Assembly: GCA_016617855.1 (NCBI GenBank)
Contig: JAECUM010017573.1
Span: forward strand, 1-64,000
Direction: 5' to 3'
DNA from: Megalonaias nervosa
Lineage: Eukaryota > Mollusca > Bivalvia > Unionida > Unionidae
Length of the DNA: 64,000 nt
Part shown: positions 35,051-48,049 of the stretch, one piece after another
Numbering within the stretch: the stretch's first letter is position 1
Layout of the letters: each line of letters begins with the position of its first letter
The notes under the pieces: model-generated
Seen by the model: the letters and a program-made list of their open reading frames with translations, nothing else
What the model was told of the DNA's origin: nothing
The model's database searches: none
Made by a program: the position numbers and the translations under genes

Positions 35051-36340
35051 CTAAATAAAAAATGCAACTTCAAACAGCCCACAAAATCTACAGACTTGGA
35101 TAGATCAAGTATCTATGTACAGTGTAGATACACAACCATTATTGTCAGTTAAAAATACTGATTTCCTGTATCAATTGTTAATGATCCTGTACTAATTCTA
35201 GTAATTTATGTGCTACTGATGAATTGGTAACATTCATTATTAACAAGCTTTATCAGTGTTTGATAATTCTTGTATAATACTGGGTATAATAGTACTACTA
35301 TTTTTTTTAAAAATCATTATCTTCAACAATACATCTACCAATAGGTTTTATTGCCATTTGATGGCACTAATTTGAGGTCAAGCCCTCCTACAAGTTTTCC
35401 AGTATTGTAATTTCTTACAATACCAGTTTACATAATCAACAGTCTTGAAATGTGCATGTTAACACAGTTCTGCTATTACATACATGCCAGCCACTCAACT
35501 TTTGGCATAATCATGCTTTCTCTCACATAATTACATCTTACACTCACCTGCATGTGGATTATGCTTTTAGTACATAAAAAATATCAAAGAAACCAATAAA
35601 AAGTTGTTTGTCATGTGTATTATCATCTCTTTAATCCCACACATGTGAGTTTGAATATTTTCTATAAAAATAATAAGACTGTTGCACAAGAACAGTGTAA
35701 GAGTACATTTATCCATTGTAGACATGCATTTAATTTCTTATTTTCTACTTGTAGCAACTGTACATTTCCAAGAAAACATATGGGTTTCTTCAACTTTATT
35801 TCATAGTCATTATATTTTGATAAATGTATTTAGGTAGCAGACCAGTCTATACTTTAAACAAAATGGCACCAGATGTTATGTCAAACAGGCTTTATCAATG
35901 CAACTCATCAATGTCATATGACTGAAAATTTTTTAGAGGCAAAGGATCTTTTGTAAACTTCAAAACATGCTGGATCAGAAAAAGGATTACTGAATAGGAC
36001 TTAAAAGAATGGAGTAACATAATACAGCACTCTGACCAAGCAAATCATACTCTCACTGCAGAATCTTTTTGGACTTTACTGCAGTGAAAATTAGTCATGT
36101 AGTTTGATGAAAGTGAGTGCTGTTTATCAATAATTTGTGAACATATTTTGTCTGTGTATTTGGTACTAACCCACATGGATTTTGCCCATTTGTGACAAGA
36201 ATTTTAACCAGCTATATAGATCAAGGTTTGTAGCAAACTAAATGTTCATATTTCATGGTTTCCTATAATTATGGTATGTGATGTATAGATTACACTTTTT
36301 TACCAATTATATTACCAGTAATTATGCTTATCCCTCACTC
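35051..36340. other. Intergenic AT-rich sequence
   Basis: No gene or array recognised. The stretch 35.15-35.44 kb is rich in ATACTG/CAGTAT words, as at 32.1-32.3 kb. Confidence 0.4.
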
Positions 36341-36590
36341 TGGTTTGGCATAAATGCTTATACTTCACTCAGGGTTGGCATGTATGCTGATACCTCACTC
36401 CAAGTTGGCATATATGCTTATACCTCACTCTGGGTTGGCATGTATGCTTATGCCTCACTCCGAATTCACATGTATGCTTATATCTCACTCCGAATTCACA
36501 TGTATGCTTATATCTCACTCCGAGTTCGCATGTATGCAGAATTTGCATGTATGCTTATTCCTCACTCAGGGTTGACATGTATGCAAGTAC
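36325..36590. repeat. 30-bp minisatellite
   Basis: About eight to nine units of TATGCTTATACCTCACTCYG plus a 10-bp variable end (AGTTGGCATG or AATTCACATG). Because 30 is a multiple of three, open frames of 73 and 115 residues run through it; they are by-products. Confidence 0.95.
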
Positions 36591-36599
36591 AGTTAACTA

Positions 36600-38387
36600 T
36601 TCCATTATTGTCAACATGCACATAGCTGGTTAACTGTTTTTTTTTTCCCACAATACAAGAACAGTTTTGAGCAACCAGAACTGTCCACAATACATACAGT
36701 ATCAATCACAGCCACATACAGGTGACATCTGAAGGATAATATACACAAGATAAAATTTCTCTACTACCAAATAGATGAGATATATACTTGCATAATATTT
36801 ACTCATGATGATGATGATACAATACATGCTCAACTACACAATAGTCATGTAATTAAGATTGCAATATTTACCAAAATTTCTCAATGTGTACATGGTACAC
36901 AATAACTGAAATGATGCTGTTTTATTTAATGCATTTTCTGCACATTAGGCCTAGAGCTCTTTAAATGCAAGACAATGACTGCTACTTAAATGTAAGATAC
37001 TGGCAATGTGCTGCCACATCTTGCTCAATTTGCAATTGTTTCATTTGCATTACATCTTTTTTTTTCTTATTATGACAGGATTCAGTATGTAGAACATTTC
37101 GTTGAATATAGCTTACCTTTTAGGTATAACATCCTTAGTATTACTGATTTTATTTCATACAGCAACATATATGTACTTAATATAAAAAATCAATAATACA
37201 ACAATATATACTGCCTGGGCATACAATTACTGAGAAATTCTGCAGTGGCTTACAAACATGGAACAGTTTTCGTTTAAAAAAATAAAATGTTACTCATTAA
37301 AGGTTCTGTTAACAAGTGTTTCCAAATGTAAATAATGTAGTTTACAGATTTTTGTGTTCAGCATTATCAGCCAAGCTAAAAACATGCATAATGCACAGTA
37401 CCACCAATTCTCATCAACTTTCAGTTTTTCCTAACAATGCCATATACAGTATGAAAATCATTCATTCTTTAAAAAGAAAAAGAATTATCAGAAAAATCCT
37501 ACAAAAAAGTCATCTTAAGCTGAGATGTGGAAACATATCATTTAATTTCAATGCTGCATAACTGAGAGCAATGTAACATGGTTACCAATTTTGTAAACTC
37601 TGCAGTATTATAAATAAGGTAATAAATTTGGTCAATTTGTTAAACATTTTTTCATGCTGCTCATACCATACGTGTTGGAGACAATGCAGCATAGAACCTT
37701 AGCATGTCTTTTTGTCTTTCTGTCAATCTGCACAAAAACCCAAACATCCATCTTTTGACATTTAAATCAACATTAAGCATTTTTTGCTGCAAAGCTAAGA
37801 TTTGCAACTACCGTTATTTCATATAATTTTTCATACATGAAAAAATTATTATTAATTTTAGTGTACAAAAAATTAGAAGCAAGATAAATAATAATTATCA
37901 TTTTGTGGTACTAACCGTGTACAAAAAATAAAGGGATCATACCCAAACAAGTTCTATGGAACACACACTACTCAACAACTTAACGGTACAAACATATAAA
38001 ATAAACATATATATTCTGTCTCATTCTGCTCTCAACTCAAGAATCCAGTTACAATAAAAATAAAAGTACTCAAAAAGATTTTTGTTATGTTTTTAGAGAG
38101 AGAGAAAGAGAGCATAATGTCTCAGTGTGCAAGCTCGTCTGCATTTAGAGCACACTTCTTTGTAGCTGTTATGTTGTGTAATGTTGGCAAAATGATTAAG
38201 ATGGCCTGAACATGTATGGGTATTATTTATTGGTAAATTGTACGCAATGATCTGAGTACACGTTGTCAAGAAACAAAGTGCAACTTGTATTCTTAAAGCA
38301 ACAACTTCATTTTCAAATTACAATAAAAAAAATATAAAGAACTTAAAAACACGTTTTAGTTAATGCACGCGAGCGTGTGTGTGTGTC

Positions 38388-38427
<40 letters not shown>

Positions 38428-40954
38428 AACACAATTTTGTCATTGTACAAGACCGTATTTTTTTTCAGGGCAGTTTTTAATTGTAGCTTTTGCAAAGAGA
38501 AAAAAGACTATTTCCAGTTACCTGACAAATGTGATAATCCTCATGTATTAGGACATAACTATATTCAATTATCAATAAATGCCTAAAAATCAACAATTCA
38601 TTGTTTTAATTATGATATACATTGTTACAATAACCACATGGCTATGCAGTATTATTTACAAATGAATTAAACATGCTTAGAGCTTTGGTTATTCCAGCTG
38701 AAACCAGATAGAGGGCAAAATTCAACAAAAAAGGTCAAATTAGCAAGGCTGCCAGTAGGAAAATGAGGCTGTCTTTAGGGAAATGAAAATCAGTCAATGT
38801 GCTATCGAGGCCATTGTCCATACAGCACATGTTGTAAAGACCAGTGATCATGCACATTACTTGTTATTCGAACTCGCCATTAAAGATAACAATAGAGAGG
38901 TATATCGTAGAATAGATTTGTAACAAAATGTTAATTATATCCAAGTCAAAACGGTAGAAGCACTTTGAAGACTGTATATGTACAAATTGATTTAACAGAG
39001 TCCATGACTTTCAAATTGACGATAGAAAATGACAAGGTTTTTATAATTTATTTTTGTATGACTATAATGAAACAATAAGACTAGTTCATCATTGGTCCGT
39101 GGTCTTCACTTGAACATGTACTCAGATAAAATTTTTGTTGGATAAGAAAATATCACCAGGCTTCCACTCATTTTAAAACACACGTGGTGTTTTGTTATGG
39201 CGATGGACTTAATAAGGAGAACTAATTAACGTTAATTAAAGATTATTTTCTGTGAAGGCCTTTGTCCAGTTGTTACTAACACCAGTAGATATTGTAATGA
39301 CAATGTGAGAGCTTATGCATCAATCATTGTATTTTCTCAGCAACAATTCATTACTAATTTTTGAAAGAACAATATGGCTATACAGTATCTTCAATCTTTT
39401 TTGCAAACGTAAATCTTCTTAGTAGAAATGTTATGTCCGATAATTTAAAGGATTTGTCAAAAAATACAAAGTGATAGGTACGAAAAATTATGATACATTT
39501 AAATAATTATTAGTTTGATAACTGGATTGTGTATGAAAAATTAAAGGGTATGAAAAAATACATGAAATACGGTAGAACATTTCAATAAAACTCGTATTAT
39601 ATTTAGGACAATTGTTCAAAAATTTGTTTTGTTACCCGATCAAGAAACACCCAAATAAAAATCTCAATGAAATTTAAGACTGGTGTATAGATTAATAAAA
39701 AATTTTTTCCAATTAAACCTGCATGATTAGGAAAATGAACAACTTCAAAATAAAACTAACAAACTAATTAATGAAACAGAATTATCCCCACCTCCAAAAA
39801 ACAATTTTTGCTTTTAACAAGCTGATATTTCATGAAGCAAATATTTGGGAATTAAACAATAATCAACAGAAATTGTTAAATTTAGAATAATGGTAATTAA
39901 TTAACACTTAATTTAAATGTCCAGAACAGGTTATTTTGTCAAAAAGAATACCAAGTTGGATTTGAAAACAAAATTTGTTAATATTATAAATTTAATTCTC
40001 CAAATTAAATAACTACAAGACATAGAATCTGAATAATTTGAAAGCTGTATTAAAACTATTATATTCAAACTAGAAACAGAACTCGGTAGTCTTATCTACA
40101 TCATTTTAAACAAACATGTTCCTTAAATGAGAAAGCTAGGGCCTGCATGTTGTGCTCAGATCATAGGGCAAGCAAGCATGTCACAGAATGCATTGTTCTA
40201 GCTTCATAGTGATTCTCATTCACACCAAGAATGATGAGAATCTATCAAGAGGTTTAGGAAACATACACAATTTAAAAACTAAGCAAAGGTCTAACAAACT
40301 GCTGGAGTCACTGCTATGGGCTCCACAAAACAAGTAATGCTTCTTTAGTACCAAATACACACATGGGTTTCATCTGTAAAGATCTAGTGTGTAAAATGAA
40401 ATTGGATAACATCTGAATATGCCAAAGACACACAAGGAAACTTGGACTAAAGGCTCTTGAGTAATGAAACTATCTCATACAACACCTCCAAAATCTGAAC
40501 ATATACTTTGACACCAGTCAAAACAATTGTACAAATATAGAAAGCATATGAGACCTACCCATTCCGAAATTTGGTTAAGTGTTACAATATTCTTATGAAT
40601 CAAAGATTCAAGTTTAAAACTTTTTGTTTGAGTTCTTAAGAGAAGGAAAAAAAATCAAAATCAGCTAAAAGTGTAACAAAAACAAAACCATAAAACAAAA
40701 ACTTAAAAGTTTCATTTTGTTTTATAGTTAAGTAATTATGATAGTTTCTAAATCTATTCAAAAGCTGTTCTCAACTAAAGAGATTTCACAATAACTACAC
40801 TAAAATTAAGTAAGCTTAAGAGATTTTTTCCGTACAAGGTTTATGCGTTTTTAAATCTTTCTATTGTGATGTACATCAATACAGATTTTCAGGCAAAGAA
40901 TATTTGTGTCTCCAGTACTTGATGTTACAACTGAACCATGGATCTGTAAGCAGG
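36600..40954 (-). other. Probable DNMT3 3' UTR plus intergenic DNA
   Basis: This low-repeat region follows the DNMT3 stop on minus. Several minus-strand AATAAA signals exist (TTTATT on plus near 39046, 38226, 37147 and 36915), so the real transcript end cannot be chosen by eye. A GT/GA microsatellite lies at about 38376-38424. No exon was found. Confidence 0.5.
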
Positions 40955-41102
40955 TCACTTATCAGCTGTCAGGAAGTACTTTCTCAGTGGTGAGAGTAGA
41001 TGTTTGATGACTGGTACACTCCATGCCTTCCCCAACACCTTTCGCCGTTTGGTGATGTTCAGGTCTCCAACATCAGTGTAGTGAGCCGGAAAGCCAAATA
41101 TT
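40955..41102 (-). CDS. DNMT3 terminal coding exon
   Basis: On minus the acceptor is ATTATTCGGCAG. The first base completes an Arg codon (AG/A) and the exon reads [14 protein letters not shown], then [16 protein letters not shown] and SPLRKYF, ending LTADK and TGA at 40957-40955. This is the motif IX-X end of the methyltransferase fold. The residue aligned without gaps to human DNMT3A R882 is Ile here. Confidence 0.95.
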
Positions 41103-41806
41103 CTGCCGAATAATGGTAATAACTGAGAAACTGTTCATTAACATGAGCAAATGTAAGACGGAACATATTATTGTCTCAGCAAAATGAAACAAATGTTGCA
41201 GATGCTACTGTCCATTTTTTTGCATCTCAAGAGAAAAAGTTGTATAAGAAGTCATGTTGATAGAAAATAGATAAAAACCATTTTGTGGGTTTTCTTTTTT
41301 TTTGTTTTTTACATTAATTCGTCTCCCTTGACATTTTTACCTGCCACCTTCTTGACTCTCCCTCCATACTAATGTGAAAAAGTTAAAATCAGATTTGACA
41401 GATGAAACAAATATACAGATCTTGAAATCACAAGTCTCAGACTAACAATTCAGTAACTTTTTATCCCTTGCCTACCGTGGTGCTCAGACCACCAAATCTA
41501 CACAATCCTGAAATATGACTGTGAGCTCTGCAACAAAGCTGCTTGTACAAGGCAGACATGGAAAGTAACCCAGTTTCAAATCTCTATCTCAAAGAACATT
41601 AGAGTAAAAGGGCAGAAAAGGAGAATAAACTGATTAGGCTAAATAATAATTTTGTTTCCGGTCTGCCAAAGGTCCCTGTTTTCCATTGCTGAACCTGGCA
41701 CATTTTCCCCCAGGGTAAAAAAAACCCCCAAAATAATAATAATAAATTCCCAAAATTGATTTGTGCATCTAACTGATCTGCTTTCACCCAGTACTTAAAG
41801 CGCTGT

Positions 41807-41810
<4 letters not shown>

Positions 41811-41868
<58 letters not shown>
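41811..41868. repeat. TA microsatellite
   Basis: An uninterrupted (TA)n run of about 28 units lies between the DNMT3 last exon and the Gmr1-like element. Confidence 0.95.
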
Positions 41869-41870
<2 letters not shown>

Positions 41871-42350
41871 AAACATCTACTCTATGCACACACCGCATGG
41901 TGTCGACAAATTCCATCTTTTCGATAGGCAATGGACTCTGCCCTTACACTCCAACATAAATGTCCAAATGTCAAAAATGGGGTGGCTTTGGTCAGAGGAA
42001 ACTCAGATCAGAGATATGGTAGAGGTTAATCCACTTGTAACTGACAAGCCTTGTATGGATCAAAGAGTTATACCTATCAAAGTAGAAATCCCTGGTTTAA
42101 TTTCCAGCTTGCATAGTTACTAGAGCTATGGCAAAGCAAGCTCTTGAGAATGATGCTATTGATCAGGATGTTATTCCATTAGCTGACATAAGTTTGGATC
42201 AGGCTTTTAACGAGGACTCTTTTGTTCCTAGTTTGGATCAATCAGAAAATATTGATATCAGTGATACTCTTTTGGCTACACATTTTCTTTAATCAGGGTG
42301 ATAAATGAAAATCACAAGAGCTCCTTTTTGTTCTGAGGGTTATTTGTAAA

Positions 42351-42653
42351 ATGGATGCCACACAAGAAGGAGCTTGTTACTTACGGAAGAATTGGGTCCT
42401 TATGAGAAAATGTAGGCCACCTAAGGTACACGCTGGTGAGGAGTGGTCAGTAAGCTATCTAATTGTTGTTCCTAGATCACATCAACAGGAAATTCTTAGT
42501 CTAGCCCATGAAACGTTGTCTGGTCATTTAGGCATCAATAAGACTTATCACAAGATCTTAAATCATTTTTATTGGCTGAAAATTAAAAGTTATGTTTATA
42601 AATTTTGTAGATCTTGTCATACTTGTCAAATGGTAGGAAAACCCAATCAGTAG
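42351..42653 (+). pseudogene. Gmr1-like integrase, HHCC zinc finger
   Basis: This is a 100-residue open piece. The two His (AHETLSGHLG) and the paired Cys (FCRSCHTCQ) of the H2C2 integrase zinc finger are present. It ends in VGKPNQ and then a stop. After the stop, 42655-42760 continues with FSRIMVDCVSPL (first catalytic Asp of the core) and MCAST, as in this family. The rest of the integrase core is missing or unrecognisable. Confidence 0.85.
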
Positions 42654-43199
42654 ATACCCAAAGCTCATCTGTCACCTATACCTTTATTTGACACACCATT
42701 TAGTAGAATAATGGTAGATTGTGTTAGCCCTTTACACAAGACCAAATTAGATCACCAATATGTGTGCATCCACAAATTTTCAAGAAGCTATTTCTTTGAG
42801 GAATATTTAAACTCAGACCATAGTAGAAACTTTGGTAAAGTTTTTTTATTACCCATTTTAGCCTTCTGAGAGACACAGGAGAAGGAACAGACAAAAGTGT
42901 TCAGTTGTTGTTTCCTGTTAAGGAATCTGTTCGAGATTCTCTATAGAGTTTATATTTTGGTCCATGTAAAGTTAGGAAGACAGTGCCAGACTTAAAATAC
43001 AGTATCCATACTCCTGGGTGGCAAAATAAGATTAATTTTGTCTTAGTAATATCTTAGTAGTAATGTTGACAGAGACAACCATGTAAATTAATCAGTTAAT
43101 TTAGCAGTACCTGTCGCCCACACACATTTGAACGAAGATGAGAAATCAGAGAGTGGATACTTTGAAGTGACTTTACCAGAAACTTTCAAATCTGCTACC

Positions 43200-44340
43200 A
43201 CAAGAGATGAATAAGCTGAAACTACTAAAAGAATATGAACACTTATTTCCAGATATTCCAACATCACTTTGAAATAGTAAATTCAATGTCTGTAAAGAAA
43301 CATCCTTATAGGATGAATCCCCTCAAACAAGACTATCTAAAGAAAGAAGTATTTGCCAGAGAATGACTTCCTCGAACCTTCATCGAACCAAGTAAAAGTG
43401 AATGGAGTTCACCTTGTACTTTTGTGCTGAAACCAGATAAGGCTTTCTGTTATGTGTGCTGATTTACATAAAAATAAACAGTGTCGCTGAGGCAGATTCA
43501 TTTCCGATTGAAAGAATTGATGACTGCATTGAAAGAAATGGAAATGCCACATGCATCACCAACACCAAAGTTTGACCTTTTGAAGGGATTCTGGCAAATT
43601 CCACTACAGAGAGAGCAAAGGAAATTTGATCATTTGTGAATCCAGATGGAATTTACCAATACAATGTCATGCTATCTGGGATGAAGGGTTCTCAAAGTTC
43701 TTTCCAACATTTGATGAATATGATAAAATCTGGTATAGGAAATAGTGACACTGACATCAATGACATGATCTACAATGACACCTGAATGGACCACACAGAA
43801 ACCATAGTAAAGTTTTTAAAGGAGCTCCATGAAGCGAATCTGACAATGACTTTGCCATGCTTGTGTTATTTTGAGGACATGTTGTGATACATGGTCGAAA
43901 AAAACCTATAGAAGCTAAGGTTAAGGCTATTTCTGAATTCCCTTTGCCTATCAGAAAGAAGCAATTGACACTTTGTTGAAATTTTTCCATGACTGCTGAA
44001 CCCCTGACCAATTTGCAAAGTTAGCAGACCAATTTTCACTGTTCAGACAAACGTCATGAGGCTTTTGACAAGTTAAAGGCTATGCTCATAAGTGTACCAA
44101 TTCTTTCAGCTCCAGATTTCACTAAATCATTCAAAATGTTTGTGGATGCCAAGTGACGTATGGGTTGGTAAAGAACTTACAGGAAAACAGTGATGGTACG
44201 CATCATTCAGCATGCAACTTTTCAAGGAAATCAAATAAGCACCAGAGAAATTATTCCATGATAGAGAAGGAGTGTTTGGCTTTTACACAAGGGTTTTACA
44301 CAAATATTATCCCATATTTTCCCATTATGCATATAAAATG
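43200..44340 (+). pseudogene. Gmr1-like RT and RNase H remnant
   Basis: Blocks visible across at least six frame breaks: KEYEHLFPDIPT, then SEWSSPCTFVLKPDKAF, DSFPIERIDDCIERNG, KFDLLKGFWQIPL (motif A, Asp present), SGMKGSQSSFQHLMN (motif B), INDMIYND where YLDD is expected, then SFKMFVDA (RNase H first Asp) and a KFNKHQRNYS-like block with MIEKECLAF. Confidence 0.8.
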
Positions 44341-44689
44341 AAAGCCAAAATATTTAAAGCAGGCAAAAGTGAAAGTATATGTTTGCTTATGCATTTATCT
44401 CCATTAGACACATGAAAAATCAGCAATGTCTACTTACATATGGTAAATGAAAATGTGCAGCTGCCATTTTAAGTATTTGTTACTCTTGATTGCCGGCTCA
44501 TGTTGGCATTTTGCAAGTTCAGCTGGTTGCTGGTACAATTATTCAATTTTCTTGGGCCCTAAGTGACCATATTGATGTCACATTACATCTGATGTCGCTT
44601 GAAGCAAAATGGAGCAAAGCTGGCACTGCTAACTGAAATGATTGCTCTGCAGCTCCCTAATATGAGCTACAATGACATGCTTCTTCGGG

Positions 44690-44880
44690 GTCATGAGCTC
44701 AAAAAACTTGACGCATAAAAACTGGCCCATTTCAGGGTCCTGAGCTGGAAAAAACATGCCCGTCCAAGGTCATGAGCTCTCATAAACCCTGCCCCCGTCC
44801 AAGGTCATGAGCTCTCATAAACCCTGCCTTTTCAGGGTCATAAGCTGGAAAGAAACGTGCACTACTTTGAGGTCATGAAG
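44690..44880. repeat. Short tandem repeat around GGTCATGAGCT
   Basis: Five diverged units of 35-45 bp contain (A/G)GGTCATGAGCTC. Two neighbouring units (44762 and 44797) are identical over 32 bases. Confidence 0.8.
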
Positions 44881-47280
44881 TATGTTAACACTAGATATAC
44901 TCAGTAGTTGCAAAGAAGAGCAGGGGTCAAGCTAGACTTGAATTTTAGGGATAAGTGACTTCTCCTTTTGGACAGAACAGGGAGAAGTGAGAGCTCAACA
45001 GGGAGAAGTAGACGTGAAGCAAGAAACATGCATATATATATATATAATGATATAATGTGTTCTCTTATTTGAATTATGCCCTCTATTTGCCAGTATTCAT
45101 ATTTGCATTTAACATTAGATTTAAGCAATACTTTGTTTTCTAGTAGAAAATTTTCTCATTTATTTTTGGCCATATGACTCTAAAAGAGAACAACAAACTG
45201 CACTGTAACAAAATTTAACTGAGTAACTAGATTACATTATTGTAATTGCAAGTTGGTAAAAATGCTTAATCAACTACCCTTAATCAATTTTTATATACTT
45301 TTGTATTTATTTATTTTTTTATACTTTTTAAAAGTTCACAATAATGGCACTTTCAAAGATTTCGAAAAAACATTTGACACAACCCCTGTACCATGTATAT
45401 GAGGGCAAATACACACATGTCCTGATTTCTTTGTTGCATATAAAACATTACTGTAAATATTCATACATAACACACTAAAATTCATACAATTACAGACATG
45501 GCTCATTTATAGTTGGTATATGAACTAAACCCTTCTTTTAAACCGAATCAACACAGATGTGAGTGCATCTGTTTTTTGAAGGAGGGGTTTCAGAATGTAA
45601 TCACTCACTTTATGTAGCTTCATTACAACAGTCCATGATTGGATTGCAAATTTATGGTTATTTGTCTTTGTACTTGTATTAATTTTAGGCACTGATTAAA
45701 TATTATCTGCTTCACAGCTTTTTTCCATATTTCACAAATATGAGTGAAGTCAGAAAACAACTTTGACCTTACAATGCTTCTCGCGAATTCCACAACAGAG
45801 CATTGTCTCATACGTTTCTGACCTATATAATTGCATTTTAAAGTTAAATCTTAAATAACATAAGACCTAAGTTTTGCTTTCTATGAATTGTATATTTTTC
45901 TGTATATATTTGCTCGATGATTTACGAAAACAGACTATCTAATAAACTGGTACTTCCCAGACATAGCGATGACCGCCATTTTTTCCTTGTTATTGGTTCA
46001 CTTACAGTTTCAAACTAATTTTATGACGAAATAGTGTACAAGAGGCTTTTAAAATATCCAGATCACCAATTTTGTTCTTAAAACACAAATTGCTATTTAC
46101 ATACTATTGTTAAAGTTTCGAAACACAAGTTTGTATCTTTTTATCATCAAAGGACAACATGCGTAAATTGGGTAGTGATAGGTGCCTAGTTGCCAACTCA
46201 GGAAATGGTTAATGGTCAATCAGCTATCTAAACACGTGCCTGTGAAAGAGCAAGAGTTTGTCAGCATAACTGATATCAAAACTAGGCTACTGATTGCTTA
46301 AAGAATACCTTTCGCTACAACACAATACTAGAATAAACCTGCTTAAGGCGAGGGGGCATCTCAAAAGGTATGATTAGTCAATGTACCTCTAAAAAATAAT
46401 CACAGGGGGAAGTCATATTCGCTTTCCTAACAGAAGGCGAAGTTTACATTTTTTAGGCGACTTAGTCCCCCACTTCGCCTGGAAGAGGATGAAATCAGGC
46501 CAACTAACTGAAAAGACTGCTCATGCTAGAGATAGTTGCGGTGTTTCCCCACAAGAACAAAATCCTTTTGTTCGTCTGTGATGATCCACCATTAAAGAAA
46601 TGGCATGGTAGCATCACTGACCAATGAACCGAAACTTTGCTGTTGGATGGAGTCACTGCACATATTATGCACAAATATAGGTAACTGCTGATCTGTCTGT
46701 CTTTTATAGGAGTCTTGAAACACAAGGGACACCTTGAAACTAATGGAAAACTTCAAAAACTTTGTTAGCAGCTAAAACCCAGGGGCTGACCATCGTAATG
46801 GACTTGCATACTGACCAGTCATGTGTCCTATGCGTATTCTTGTGGGGTCGCTTAGGGTACAAAAGGTTCAATGAAATGATAATATACAAGTATACCAATT
46901 TTTATCCATTAACTTCAAATGACCCCAAAGCTGTACATTGTAAAAGATAAGTGCAAGGAAGAACTTAAATGCTGAGCCATGTCATTCATCTTGAAGATAT
47001 GATGACACACCTAATGATTATTACAATTATACCAACCTTCATCCCTTAATTTAAAATGGCTTTAAGGTTAAATAACAGCAATAAGTGTAGATGGCTATCC
47101 AGATATTAGTCTCTCACCTTTCTTGAAAGGGTGGTGGTTACTATAATTGATGCATACACAAATGGCTTTATTTTGCCATTTTGTAGATGAACACTAATAA
47201 TCAAATTAACAGAATTTGTAGTTTACAAGTTAGCAAAATGCTTGTGTGAAACAGCTGATTCATATGATGGCAAACAATAT
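44881..47280. other. Last DNMT3 intron, unassigned
   Basis: AT-rich intron. GGGAGAAGT/ACTTCTCC words near 44.95-45.02 kb and AGGCGA/TCGCCT words near 46.43-46.49 kb form short inverted pairs that may be old transposon ends. No exon or domain recognised. Confidence 0.4.
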
Positions 47281-47530
47281 TTAGAAGCAATAAATCTATA
47301 TAATAAAGCTTCTTATCTTCAGTAATTAAGGCAATCTGGTACTGGGATTCTCAAATAAATCTACATAACTGTTATATTCAGTAATCAAGGCAATTTGGGA
47401 TTGGGATTCTCAAATACATCTAAATAATAGAGTTATATTCAGTAATTAAGGCAATTTGGGATTGGGATTCTCAAATAAATCTAAATAATAGAGCTATCTT
47501 ATCTTCAATAATTAAGGCAATTTGGAATTC
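47281..47530. repeat. ~60-bp tandem repeat, 4 copies
   Basis: AAGGCAATTTGGGATTGGGATTCTC and AAATAAATCTAAATAATAGAG recur at 47328, 47387, 47448 and 47513 (59-65 bp spacing). Confidence 0.9.
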
Positions 47531-48049
47531 TCAAATTTATGTGCTGATGCAATTCTTAAATTGTTCTGCCTACTAATATTCAGAAGAGTGAAATAATAAA
47601 TTAAATATTTTGCAAGCCTTGTACCAACATTTCATCAGGATATTCAAGCACTTTTCCATGTTCAAGCAAAAAATATTCTAAAATAATCCTACTGCTGTTA
47701 TTTCTTTTTGTATGCTTTTCACTCTTACCATGGGATTTAAGAGCCTTTCACCTACTGATCCAACATCAATTTCCTTTTTACAAAAACAACACATAACTCT
47801 TTGTTCACCAATTGCCCCTTTACCCATACATAAAGTCTATTCTAGATACATCCCACTCTGCCCTTCCCCCATTTAAAACAAGGGTGGGTGGGGATGGGGA
47901 ATTTTATAAAGGTCTCTCTAACAGACCGACACACTACTGGCCTAACAGAATTGACAAGAATTCAAAAGTGACCATTTCCTCCTTTTAACTGCTTTGTGTT
48001 GAAAGTATTTCTGTTATTCTTCAGCCTACAAAACAAAATTTTCAAATTA

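Larger units (their letters stand above)
41884..44340 (+). mobile_element. Gmr1-like Ty3/gypsy element, integrase before RT
   Basis: Plus-strand frames broken by stops and shifts give, left to right: a linker reading RAMAKQALE, the integrase zinc finger and start of its core (42351-42760), reverse transcriptase (43200-43790) and RNase H (44090-44330). Having integrase upstream of RT is the domain order of Gmr1-like Ty3/gypsy elements, unlike ordinary gypsy. LTRs were not found. RT's YxDD position reads INDM, so it is catalytically dead. It sits in the last DNMT3 intron, antisense to the gene. Confidence 0.82.

Noticed and set aside
36278..36625. A 115-residue repetitive protein
   Set aside because: It is a 30-bp minisatellite with a period divisible by three.
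46504..46725. A DNMT3 or other host exon on minus
   Set aside because: The frame is open for 73 residues and preceded by possible splice signals, but none of its residues fits DNMT3 or another family I recognise.
47690..47880. BED-type zinc finger of a hAT transposase on minus
   Set aside because: A CCFCKKEIDVGS-like stretch is suggestive, but the second metal-binding pair is missing and the frame breaks.
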